Below are positions 25,801-35,341 of a stretch of DNA of 64,000 bases, one piece after another; within the stretch, counting starts at the first letter, position 1, and the number at the start of each line of letters is the position of its first letter. The position numbers were made by a program, and so were the translations under genes. The notes below the pieces were generated by a model that saw only the letters and a program-made list of their open reading frames with translations, had not been told where the DNA came from and did no database searches. Origin of the DNA: Eudorina sp. 2006-703-Eu-15 (Eukaryota; Chlorophyta; Chlorophyceae; Chlamydomonadales; Volvocaceae); contig BDSI01000024.1 in assembly GCA_003117195.1 (NCBI GenBank), forward strand, positions 843,168 through 907,167, in the 5' to 3' direction.

Positions 25801-28426
25801 CAACGCAGATCCATATTTGGTTACCCACTTTGCTTCTTCGGCGGCGCTGGCTTCGGCGCAGCAGCGGCTGGCGACGGCGGCGCTGCCGCTTTCGGTGCTG
25901 GGGATGCGGCCGGAGCCGCGGCACTTGCGGCTGGCGCTCCCGGCACAAAATCCTTGAGCGCAGCAACAGCCTCCTGCGGGATACACACAACGCGGCAACG
26001 TCATCCGGGCCTTCGACCAAAGTGACACATCCGCATGCATTTTGCAGTGACCACTCGCAAATTCTGCCACACCGCACCAAGCCAAGGCAGCATAAGCACA
26101 GATGCCTCTACGGATTGTAATGTCTCCGCGCCAACCGTCCATCCGACCCAGTCCTTCAAGCCATTGGCGCCTCACGGCTCTGCGCTCCGCGGGCTACATC
26201 CTCGCGGGTCCGTGCCGTTTCCCGTTCGCTCCACTGCCTTCACAGTAGTAAAACCGCCCCTCATGACCCCCCTCGCGACATAAACGGTGCCACTGTGGGC
26301 ATCAGGATCCCTACATGGCTGACACCATCCGTCCCCGGCTCCGCCGCCAAACTACTACCGGTTCACGTCCGTGCCGACGCTGGTTTCCCTAGTTCTTCTG
26401 AAGACACAGATGCATATGCCAAACATGGCCAACGGTGTATTATCTGCCATCTGGCCTTGGTGCCGCTTCAGGGCTTGACGACACCCCTGTCGCCTCTTCT
26501 GAACAATGGGACAGCGGAATTGTGCCGGGTGAGTCCTTCCACCATTGCCCCCTGACCCTCCTTACCTTGTCCTCTACCAGCACCAGCACGGGCGTCCCAA
26601 CCTCGATGTCCTTCGTCCCGTCGCCCAACAATATTTTGGCGATGAAGCCTGCAGGGGCACACCGCCGGGTTCGGTCGGATGCATGTCAGCTGCTGTGAAC
26701 AACAACTCCATGGCAGGGCCCCCCGGTTGGCGACGATCCGTGGCATCAACCATGCTGCCGCCCCTTGACCCACTCGCAGCTGCGAAAGTAGGATTCATAG
26801 ACCATGCCTAGCGCCGGCATGTCCGACCGGCCCCAGAGGCCAGTTTCCCTGTGGAACTTGCTCCAATGGGCAACGAGTGCGCCCCACACCCTCGCTCAGC
26901 ACCCACCTTCCTCCTGGCTCTCCCACGAGATGGTCGCCTTGTCCGTCTCCACCTCGCAGTACACGTCGCCCGGGGCAACCGAATCCCCGACCTGCGTTAG
27001 CCAGGGCCGTCGCACGGCATGAACACCACGCACACGTCTGCCACGTACTGCAACCGCGCGGGGCCCATGGTTGCTTAAAACTGTATGTCTGGGTGTACGC
27101 ATTTCCTGCGGGCTCGAGCGCGATGGCACACCAGCCACCGCCTAACCAAGCAGGCCAGCGGTTGTCAGATGTCGGACAGAGATTTGAGCACGGTGTGCAC
27201 GAGGTTGTGTTTCTTTGTGTGTGTCCATGTGGCAAGGCAGCCGTGCGTGCCATGCAAGGGGCATAGCTAAGCCCGACATTGTCCGTGTGCCTCACCATTG
27301 GCCCTGCCCGGCCCTGTGTGCCTGTGCGTGTGTGGGCGGGGCGTTTCACAGAAACTCGTTTGCGGCTAGGCCAGCGGAAAAGGCGATTAGGGGTTTTGTG
27401 GGTCGCAACGGGCAGGGTGCACGGCCCTTGTCAGCACTTGCGGGCACAGGCTGCCGCACCTTCTTTTTCCATTCGACGATGTTACCACGGCTCATGGTTG
27501 GCGACAGCGCCGGCATGTTCAAAACCTGTCGTGAGGCGCCGTCCAGGGTTGGGAGATGCAGCACTGTGACCCGACCCGAGCAACCAAGATGGCCGCGGGA
27601 GCCACGTACTAGACTTGCAACTTTACGAAGTCAAGTTGAAGAATGAGGCTTTTGGCGGCATGGATTAAACACAGGTTTGGACTGAACACAGGTTTGAAAT
27701 CTCACCTGGTGCGGCGGAAGCGGCGCGGCGGCGGGAGCTGGGGCCTTCGCCTCCTTCGGCGCAGCAGCCGCTGGCGGCTGGGTTGCGGCCGGCGCAGCCG
27801 TGGAAGGGGTGGATGCCCCTGCCGTGAACGACGCCAGCCCGGGAACGCCGTCCGCTTCCTCGGCAAGAACTGCCACTGGGGTCCCTACAGCGATATCCCG
27901 GGTGCCCTCCGGCACTAAAAGCTTCGCCATGAAGCCCTCCTCCTGCGCCTCCCATTCAATTGTGGCTTTGTCCGTTTCCACTTCCGCAAGGATCTGCCCT
28001 GGAGCAACCTGTTCACCCGGCTGCTTTCGCCACTTTGTGATGTTACCCTGGCGGGCACGACAAACCACCTGGTCAGGGAACTGCACATCAGAAATGAGTA
28101 CCACCAGTGAACCGCACCTGGGTCATCGTAGGTGAAAGCGATGGCATGTTGAGGACAACGTGAGCAGGGTCTGCGACATGATCAACAACGCGATGTGATA
28201 TGATGCGTCCGAGAAAATAAACCACCGTCTAAACGCATGCGTTTACTTACATGACGCAAAGAACCGCCCATGGCTGCACGCCGACAGCCATGGAAGCCGA
28301 TGGACAGCATTCCTGAGTACACAAGAGGTCGGCAATTACTGATGCCCGTTTCAGATTGGAGATGCAACGATTAGCGCACCACGCTTGGACGCCTTCCTGC
28401 GCAACCGCTCTAGCAATCCTCAGCAT
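22865..28426 (-). CDS. Dihydrolipoamide acetyltransferase, E2 of mitochondrial-type pyruvate dehydrogenase complex
   Basis: 15 exons, about 624 aa: 28426-28380, 28312-28251, 28170-28118, 28047-27706, 27525-27460, 26991-26907, 26648-26566, 25973-25829, 25539-25436, 25185-24910, 24661-24511, 24263-24175, 23949-23875, 23569-23459, 23050-22865. E2 moves the acetyl group from the E1 reaction to CoA on lipoyl arms. After an Arg-containing presequence ([10 protein letters not shown]...GRFFAS) come lipoyl domain 1 (about 41-118, lipoyl Lys in [10 protein letters not shown]), an Ala/Pro linker, lipoyl domain 2 (169-246, [10 protein letters not shown]), another Ala/Pro linker, the E1/E3-binding domain ([14 protein letters not shown]...GTGPEGRIV) and the catalytic domain. 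The catalytic domain ends with [12 protein letters not shown] (His597, Asp601). [12 protein letters not shown] and the two mitochondrial-style lipoyl domains favour mitochondria over plastid. Exons 1 and 2 rest on splice logic alone; the rest is firm. Confidence 0.92.
23091..23177. repeat. 44-bp tandem duplication in last E2 intron
   Basis: Two almost identical 44-bp units (each with ATTTATCACCGTGAAACATG) lie in the intron between E2 exons 14 and 15, about 40 bases upstream of the last exon's acceptor. Probably a neutral duplication. Confidence 0.85.
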
Positions 28427-29688
28427 GACTCGTGGAACCCCGGACGACATTTTTCAGTCACCGAGTAAGCTTGTTACAATATCATATTATCGATGTAGTC
28501 GGGCACTTTACAACAAGCAAAAGATACATGATAAATCGCTTTTGTTGATAAAGGCGCAGTTCGGTTGGATCACGACAACGTGCCCGCCCCACTGAAATCG
28601 CTTCTCTGAAAATAGCCTTCACATGCAACTGAAGTCCAATTCATCGGCAACTTGCAATTAAGGATGCGTTGTAACCCAGGGGACCCTGAGATGGCAATAT
28701 TTGAGTTGGTCGCTGGCCGTACACGTGTGGGTTGCCGCAACATGACACGGGAATACGTCTCGCTGGTTGATGGACTCGGACGCAAGCGCGAGATGTGTGC
28801 AGGGCACACCGATGGCCACGCCCAGGTTCCTACGTAAAGCAGACTGACACGCCGCCAGCAACACCCGCCAAATCGAGCATGCCCGATCGCCACAGTTGCC
28901 GCCTGGGCCACGTTTAAGTTGTACGAATCGCGGCAAGTCATCAGCCATATTTTGTTGAGAAATAACGATTGCTACGCGGCTGGAGCACCCCGTAGCCTTT
29001 TGCCCGCCGTGCACCCATTGCCTCTGGCCCGCCGTGCTGCGCCGTGCGATTTCTAAGCTGCACCTGTTGATGATCACCCTGCGTACCAGCGTCCTGTTAC
29101 ATCGCAGTTGGAGCACAGGACGTTCCGATTCCAATTGCGATTCCAATTCCGACGCGCTGCAGCTCCGCCGCCGCTCGGTCCTGCTCCCGGGCGGCCGCTG
29201 CGATGGCCAGCTCGCGCTCCGTCTGGGCGGCCTGCTGCGCCGCGGCCAGCTGCTGCTGCAGCTGCTGGGCCTGCCGCAAACAAAGTATTGGTTGTTAGAA
29301 GCGAACAACATCCCTTTGTACCCCAGCCGCCAAGAATACAGATGAAGGGGCAACCGACTCGTGCCGCAGACCGAATACACTGTGCATGGGAACCTCCTCA
29401 CGGCATCGTCTTTTAGGGTGAAATAAAAGTCCTACCTCCAGAACGGACAAGACTGCAAGATTCAGCGAAAGCTGGAAGCCACAGCGTTACTGACTGTCGT
29501 ACAATGGTTAAACACATATGCTCAGCCTCCGCAGAGGCCTTCTCCAAAGATCATTCTTACAGATATTCGAATTGGGAGAGCCTCGTTCTCCCCCGATGAT
29601 TAAATGAATCCACGCACTGCCAATATCCAGATGCGAAGCACTCACAGAGCTCCTTATGCGTGGCTGCACTTGAACGATTCGGAACGGC
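28427..29688. other. Intergenic upstream of PDC E2; possible orphan coiled-coil exon
   Basis: Contains the E2 promoter region. At about 29160-29275 the minus strand reads as a Gln/Ala-rich coiled coil (AQQLQQQLAAAQQAAQTE, then EREL...AAAREQDRAAAELQR) after a CAG acceptor. It has no partner exon I can find, so it may be a gene fragment. Confidence 0.3.
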
Positions 29689-29985
29689 AGGGTATCTCAG
29701 CTAATGGGAAAGACACTGTCATTCTGTCCAGAGATCGGCGATTGGAATCCCCGTCCCTCACCGCCATGTAATTAGGCGGGTCTGGCGCGGTTTCCAGGAG
29801 AGGCAATCCTGGCGCGCTGGTAACCTGGTATGTTGGCCGGTATGGCTGCTTGACCCCCCCGCGGGTGATGGAGGATGGGTGCGCAGTCCTTGGTAGGGGT
29901 TGATGAGACGAGGCACCTACGAGCTATCTGGGCCCGTTGGAACACCCGGTCGGGATACGGGTCCACCTTGTAACGGTTACATTAC
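29689..29985 (+). mobile_element. SINE with tRNA-like head, copy 1
   Basis: The head has an A-box-like segment (TCTCAGCTAATGGGA, about 29694-29708) and a B-box-like GATTGGAATCC (about 29740-29750), as expected of an internal pol III promoter. A body of about 200 bases shared with the other copies follows (AATCCTGGCGCGCTGGTAAC, TGTTGGCCGGTATGGCTGC, GGGGTTGATGAG). The element ends in ACCCG-loop-CGGGT, then TCCACCTTGTAACGGTTAC. The copy at 30185-30469 lies in the opposite orientation, so the pair can fold back on itself. Confidence 0.75.
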
Positions 29986-30127
29986 ATAAGGCTGACACAA
30001 AAACCCGATACCGCATCGGGCTGGCTGAAAGGGCTCGTAAGGGCTCTACAAATGCTCCTCATGACAGCTTGCGCGGACGGCAATCTCGACACCGGATGCT
30101 CGGTAGTAGTAGTCACCGTTATCTTTG

Positions 30128-30184
30128 TAACCGTTACAAGGTAGACCCTTAGCCCCGACCCTGGGCGTTCCAACGGGCCCAGAT
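30128..30184 (-). mobile_element. SINE fragment (5'-truncated 3' end)
   Basis: Only the last 57 bases or so of the SINE are present, read on the minus strand (CTGGGCCCGTTGGAACGCCC to GTAACGGTTAC). It abuts the 3' end of the minus-strand copy 2, as in nested or tandem insertion. Confidence 0.65.
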
Positions 30185-30469
30185 GTAAGGCAACCGTGAC
30201 AAGGTGGACCCGTGTCCCGACCGGGTGTTCCAACGGGTCCAGATAGCCCGTAGGCGCCTCATCTCATCAACCCCTACCAAGGACTTCGTCCGTCACCTGC
30301 GGGGGGTCATGCAGCCATACCGGCCAGTACACCAGACTACCAGTGCGCCAGGATTGCCTTTCCTGGAACCCGCACCAGACCCCCGAATCACTTGGCGGGG
30401 AGGGGGCCGGGTTTCGAATCGAGGATATATGGACAGCATGCCAATGTCTTTACCATTCGACGAACCCCC
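30185..30469 (-). mobile_element. SINE with tRNA-like head, copy 2 (minus strand)
   Basis: Reverse-complement copy of the element at 29689. Its B box, GATTCGAAACC (30411-30421 region), is close to the tRNA consensus. The A-box region reads GTCGAATGGTAAAGAC, also seen with changes in copy 1. Body and 3' hairpin (ACCCG/CGGGT) are conserved, and the 3' end is GTCACGGTTGCC. Confidence 0.75.
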
Positions 30470-31351
30470 GTACCCGTTAAAAGCAAGGTGGCTCGGTGCG
30501 CTCGGTGTTGATGCGAAAGGGTACCAGGCAGGTGTTAGGATGTGGATGGCAAATACTTTGGTGCGGTTGGACCTAAACGTATGAGTTATAGTTTTGCTGC
30601 CTGGGGGCTGTTCAGAGGAGCGGTGAGGAGCTAACTCTGTGTCTGGTTTGGGCTGGCGCTTGGACTGCTCGCTGACTGCTGTGCTCCGCGGGGACCTGCT
30701 TCCCTCGGAAAGCTAAGCTGGTTGGGTTTGACCATGTGGGCCTCCCTCCGCTGTCTGGATGGGTTATGTCACAGCTCTAGGACTGCTGGTCCTTGCTCGT
30801 CCAGAGTACTTCACCGGATGCGCTTTGGATTTAAAGTCTAGGGGTACAGTGCAATTTGTTACTTGTCATCCGGGAACACGGCGCCGGCCAGCGAACGGGA
30901 CATTAACGGGGCATGAAGGCAGCAGGATACGAGATAGAGCCTGAGACAGCCACCTGGAATGATACAGCGAACGCAAACTCGAGGATACCTTTAGCATACT
31001 ATGACAACTGACATGTCAAATCCTGTTGTGTTTGTGGAGCACAGACGGAGAACCGCCACAAGCATGGCACCGGAGTCGAGAAGAGGCTACTGAACCGAAC
31101 TAACGACCGGAACGTACGGCAAAGGGCGATGTTTCCCAGATTCCCTATGACGGAGATTATCACATATGACAGTGAGCACAATTTAAACGTTAGACTATCG
31201 GGCGCATGCTAAGTGCCATCAAGGCTTGCCATCTCCTACGGTGTCTATCGCTATGTCGTGCTGCAGACTTGCAGTCAAATTGATCACATGCATACGGTAG
31301 TCGAACACATCTGAACAGCGCCCTGGCTTAGGCCAGGTGCGACTTGGCGCG
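30470..31351. other. Intergenic; GT90 upstream region
   Basis: AT-richer, no gene or repeat recognised. Presumably contains the GT90 promoter. Confidence 0.4.
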
Positions 31352-33763
31352 ATGACTTCGTTTCGACAAACACTTTATGTAGTTATAGCATTAAACGCGT
31401 GCGCATGTGTTACCCTTATCACTTGGGGCCTCATGGGTCGCCACAAGCAGGCGTTTCTAGACTCACTGCAAAGTTTCAACGAGTCAGCAGTGCAGTTTAC
31501 ACCCGCTGGCGACTACTTTGCAGCCACGGTTCGCAACGGCACGGCACATCCTCGTAGACGCTTCCCTGCTGCTCTTCCATGGCACTCGTGTTGGGAGTAT
31601 GCCGTCCGTATCCCGGAACCGCTCACGACGAGATACGAGCCCCGTTCCAGCGTATCGGGTATCGGCGACGGAGTTCCGCGCGCCTACTGGCGCTGGCCAG
31701 GGAAAATCAGCAAGGCAGATTTTGACAAAGCATCAGCCATGGACTGGCTCAGCTGCATCCACTGCATGAACGTGGTCCAGTACAAAATCGTCGGTGGCAG
31801 GCTGTACGTTGCTGAGGGGGCATCGTGGGTCTGGCAACGAGATGTGGCCGAGGAAATGCTACAGGTGCGTGCTGAAAGCAGCAAGACCATCCCTGCCTTT
31901 GGGATGATTGAATGCCGAGCCGACAACCACGGCCCGCGTCCGTGGCGCACGCGCAGTTGAGTGTCAGGCATGTGGGTTTGTTGTGTTTTCGACGCACTGC
32001 CAGTGCACCGCTCGCGTGCCCTACTCTCCTGGCCAGCAGGCGTCGCCTTCTTGCTCGCTGAACCATCTATTGTCTTTCACCTGCCGTACAGGTCGTACTG
32101 TACCTTTTCCCGATCCCCGACATGGACTTCATTCTCCACTTTGGTGACGGGTGTGCGACGGGGCTTCCCGTCATCAACTGGAATGTGTGCCGCCAGTTCG
32201 CGGACGCGGGCTTCACCATGCCCTCATATTCCCAGTGGAAGCGCTCCTTGGGCCGGGTACAGTTGATGGCTTACAAGGCCTGCCTGGACAAGAGGTAGGG
32301 GTGCGCAGCCAAGCCGGGCCCGGGTTTGTCCTTGGGGCGGGGGCTTCCGACGAGGGTATGTTGTAGGTTGGCTGGATACGGCTGCTGCATGCTCCTCGGA
32401 TGGCAGGCAGGGGGCGGTGCAGGTAGACGGGCCCGCTGGTCTTATGCCTCTCGGCCCCTACCCTTGGACTTCCGGCGCAGGTACCCTGCGACGAAGCGAC
32501 GTCCGCTGGTGTTCTGGCGGGGCAGCACTACGGACACGCAGGCCGGGACGTTCGACAAGTCCAACTGGCAGCAGGCAAGGTCTCGGTGGCCAGGGCCGCC
32601 GCAGAACTCCGCAGGGCCGGCTTTTTTAGACTGTGGTGGTTTCGAACGGGGCGGGGGTGGGGAGGGGCCAAGGTACCCAGACAGGTTCGCCGGTAGCAGT
32701 TGCGTTTTGACTTGGGTGACGTGCCCTCTCCCTGTGGCCTGCTCTTCATTGGAGGACCTCCAACCGAGCTAAGTGTGCACCCAAATCATGCGTGGAGCCC
32801 TGTCAAACATAGCCAACGGCTGACGGTTTGGCCTTTTATGGAACCTAACCGCAACCAGCAGCTGCGTGCGGTAGGGCAAGCCACCTAGGTCCGTGGTGGC
32901 TGCCGGGATCTCCGGTTACCCTTGCTCCTCGAAAACTGATGACGGACTCGGCACCTGATGACAAACTGTGAGGGGTGAGGCCGGCAGCAGCCGACCCATG
33001 CATCCGTCCGCACTGGCTGGCGTCCTTCCTGCTCCCCGCCACACAGCCATTCTTTTCCATCGCAGCCCAACCCCCCCTATTCCCGCTGTCGCAACAACCC
33101 CAGGCCCTCCGCATCCAGCTGCACCAGTTCGCCCGCGACCACACCGACATGCTGGACGTCAAAATCGCGTCGCTGCTCAACTGCGACGAGCACGTCAAGG
33201 CGCAGATCAACGACACAGGCGACTGGGTTGCCTTTGAAGACTTCAACCGCTACTGCGCCATCCTGGACATCGATGGCAACGGCTGGAGCGACCGCTTCGG
33301 CCAGTTGGTCCACTTCAACACGCCCATCCTTAAGGCCGCCTCCAACTTCACCGGCTTCTTCGAGCACCTGATGGCGCCGGGGACCGCCATCGAGCAGTTC
33401 AAACGCGACTTCAGCGACCTGGCGGAGAAGGCGGCGGCGCTGGTGGCGGACTGCCGCGCGGGGGCGGTGCGGGGCCGGCAGCTGGCGGAGACGATGCAGA
33501 CGGAGTCGGCGCTGCTGATGGACACGGTGGGCATCGCGGAAGCGTTCGCCTACACGCTGACGACGTACCGGAGCCTCAGCGACTGGGCGGTCAGCCCCTC
33601 GCTCGCGGGCTTCAAGGAGGTGACTGCCAACTGCTGCACCGCCGCGCAGGTGCCGCAGGCGTTTGCGGCCGCGGTGACGGCGCGGGTGCTTGGAGGAGGA
33701 AACGGAGTCGGAGCCGAAGGAGGGGGAGGGGAAAGCGCGGGGGCCGGCGGGGCGGCGACGTAG
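31352..33763 (+). CDS. GT90-family glycosyltransferase (CAP10 / POGLUT / KDELC-like)
   Basis: Four exons, 31352-31864, 32092-32294, 32481-32574 and 33104-33763; 489 aa, phases close. Residues 7-29 form a signal-anchor (LYVVIALNACACVTLITWGL), so this is a type II secretory-pathway enzyme. GT90 hallmarks: PDMDFILHFGDG (exon 2), the block RRPLVFWRGSTTDTQ followed by NW (exon 3), and LDIDGNGWSDRF (about 325-335) followed by GQLVHFNTPILK and PGTAIEQFKRDFSDL (exon 4). Animal relatives transfer glucose or xylose to Ser of EGF repeats; fungal CAP10 acts on capsule glycans; the algal acceptor is unknown. The first ATG in frame is at 31352. Intron 3 begins with GC (CAG|GCAAGG), the only donor that keeps phase with the last exon. 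The C terminus is a Gly-rich tail of about 30 residues. Confidence 0.82.
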
Positions 33764-35079
33764 AGGATACGCGCAGGAATGTGCCGCGCGGTAGCTGGGG
33801 CTAGGTAACCCTAGGAGCAGCGTATACGGGCAGGGGTTTCTGATGAGCAAAAAAGAGCTTTAAGGAGCAGGAGGGGGATGTGGCGGGCGCAACGAGCTGA
33901 GCGGTGGGTTAGAGGCACTGGGAGGGCAAAGCCATGTGGACGAGGCGCGTGCGTGCGTGTGTTTGTTTATACCATATTTGCCCGGGCCTGGCGCTGGCCA
34001 AGGTCTGTCAAACCAGCCTTGACGGAAAGAACCGCTGACGCACATCCTCCCTTGCGGGGAAGAGGGAGGGGCGTCAGGGGCTAAATTGAGAAAAATAAAT
34101 AAACCCGTAGGGCGTCAGGGGCCGCATCCGCCCTTGCTCAACCGAGAGAAGCAGCGCGCAGAAGAGCACGGCAGTGGCGCTACGGCTTAGGAGGCCTCAG
34201 CCATGCCGCCTTGCCTCGCGCTGGGGCCCCTGGAGCACCGATGCTTCGTGGGCCTCGGCTGGTTGCCCTCCTGGGTGCTCGACAGGGGTAAGGCTAAGCG
34301 CGTGACATGCTGTCGCAAACCATTTGATACTCATGCCAAGTCAAGACGCTGTGGGTGGCGAGTCGATGCGGAAGATGCCAAAGTGCGATGTCAACTGTCG
34401 AGGGGCTGGCATCTGGCGTTTCGTGTCTGTGGATCTGGTTGCCGTACGAATCGCATCCTGCCGTTCTGCAACGCGCCTACAGCCGGGGCTTAGCTGGCAC
34501 GGTTACTGGCCCTGCGGCCGGACCTGGGTGGCGGGGCCGCGGTCTCAACTGAGCTCCGTTCCGAAAGGATGCGCCGGTAGCCCGCTGGCGATGGCGGCTG
34601 ACGCGCCGTGGCTCCTCCTCCTATGGCCTAGCTGGGTGTCGGCAGCCGGGCTGATCAAGCCTGCCGGACTGTGCGGCCGACTATTTGGTGGTTGGTGATG
34701 TGAGTCGCTCCATGGCGATGTGGAGTCGTGTGTCATCCAAGCTATTGTTGTCGTCATATGCACATGACCAACGAGGGGTTGCGTTACACCCGGAAGATGC
34801 GCGCCATTGCCGCTTTAGTCCTACGCGTGCGTGCGTGCGTGCAACAGGCGCGACGAGGATCGGACCCGTACCTCGCGCCGTCAACGGTGAACGGAGACCG
34901 TGCTGGCGTTGTTAACCAAGGGTGTGCGTGCGTGTATTTATGGACGTACCTGGATGGCCAGGCTGTGGTCAAGGGTTGCGGACCCAGGTCATTCTCAACG
35001 GAAACATCACGTGACGGTGTGGAGGTGTCTTGCCGCCTTGTCGGTGGGGCCTGCTGGGGCTTGCCTTGGTATACACCGT
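33764..35079. other. Intergenic between GT90 and LINE; no gene seen
   Basis: GT90 3' flank, then mixed-composition DNA. A short partial duplication (GGCGTCAGGGGC with CCGCATCC/ACATCC... context) lies at about 34040-34130. Open frames around 34200-34700 and 34730-35220 show no recognisable motif. Confidence 0.4.
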
Positions 35080-35258
35080 TGATCCCTGGGGTCCGCTGTA
35101 ACGTTCATTCATTTATGACGGGCACATTGTCAGACGAGGTCAAACGAACCCCAAAGTCACCCGAAACGGCGTCCCCCGAACCGCAGTGCGAACCCCACAA
35201 TGAGACCCGCGGCTGTCACCGATGACCCGCGGGGTCCACTGTAACATCATTAATGAAG
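35080..35258 (+). repeat. LINE 3'-end fragments upstream of the intact LINE
   Basis: GGCTGTCACCGATGACCCGC and the following GGGGTCC-CTGTAACATC at 35211-35256 match the 3' end of the LINE at 40019-40056. A diverged version (GATCCCTGGGGTCCGCTGTA) lies at 35081-35100. Both keep the small hairpin GA(C/T)CC-NNN-GGGTC. They look like remnants of earlier, strongly 5'-truncated insertions. Confidence 0.7.
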
Positions 35259-35274
35259 ACAAAAGATAAGACGG

Positions 35275-35341
35275 CCAGGGCAAGGGGCGACGGGCACTCT
35301 CTGATAAGATGCCCAGGGCAAGGGGCGACGGGCACTCTCTG
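35275..35341 (+). repeat. Two tandem 38-bp monomers at the LINE 5' end
   Basis: CCAGGGCAAGGGGCGACGGG followed by CACTCTCTG occurs at 35275 and again at 35313. The arrangement resembles promoter monomers of other LINE families. The first ATG of the ORF (35309) lies at the junction of the two units. Confidence 0.75.

Noticed and set aside
28182..28450. Single-exon N terminus for PDC E2 using the long frame from 28450
   Set aside because: Its phase does not match the lipoyl exon. A 67-base intron (28379-28313) restores phase and gives a presequence-like leader.
29097..29279. Gln/Ala coiled-coil minus-strand frame
   Set aside because: Plausible exon, but isolated and low complexity; kept only as a note in the intergenic entry.
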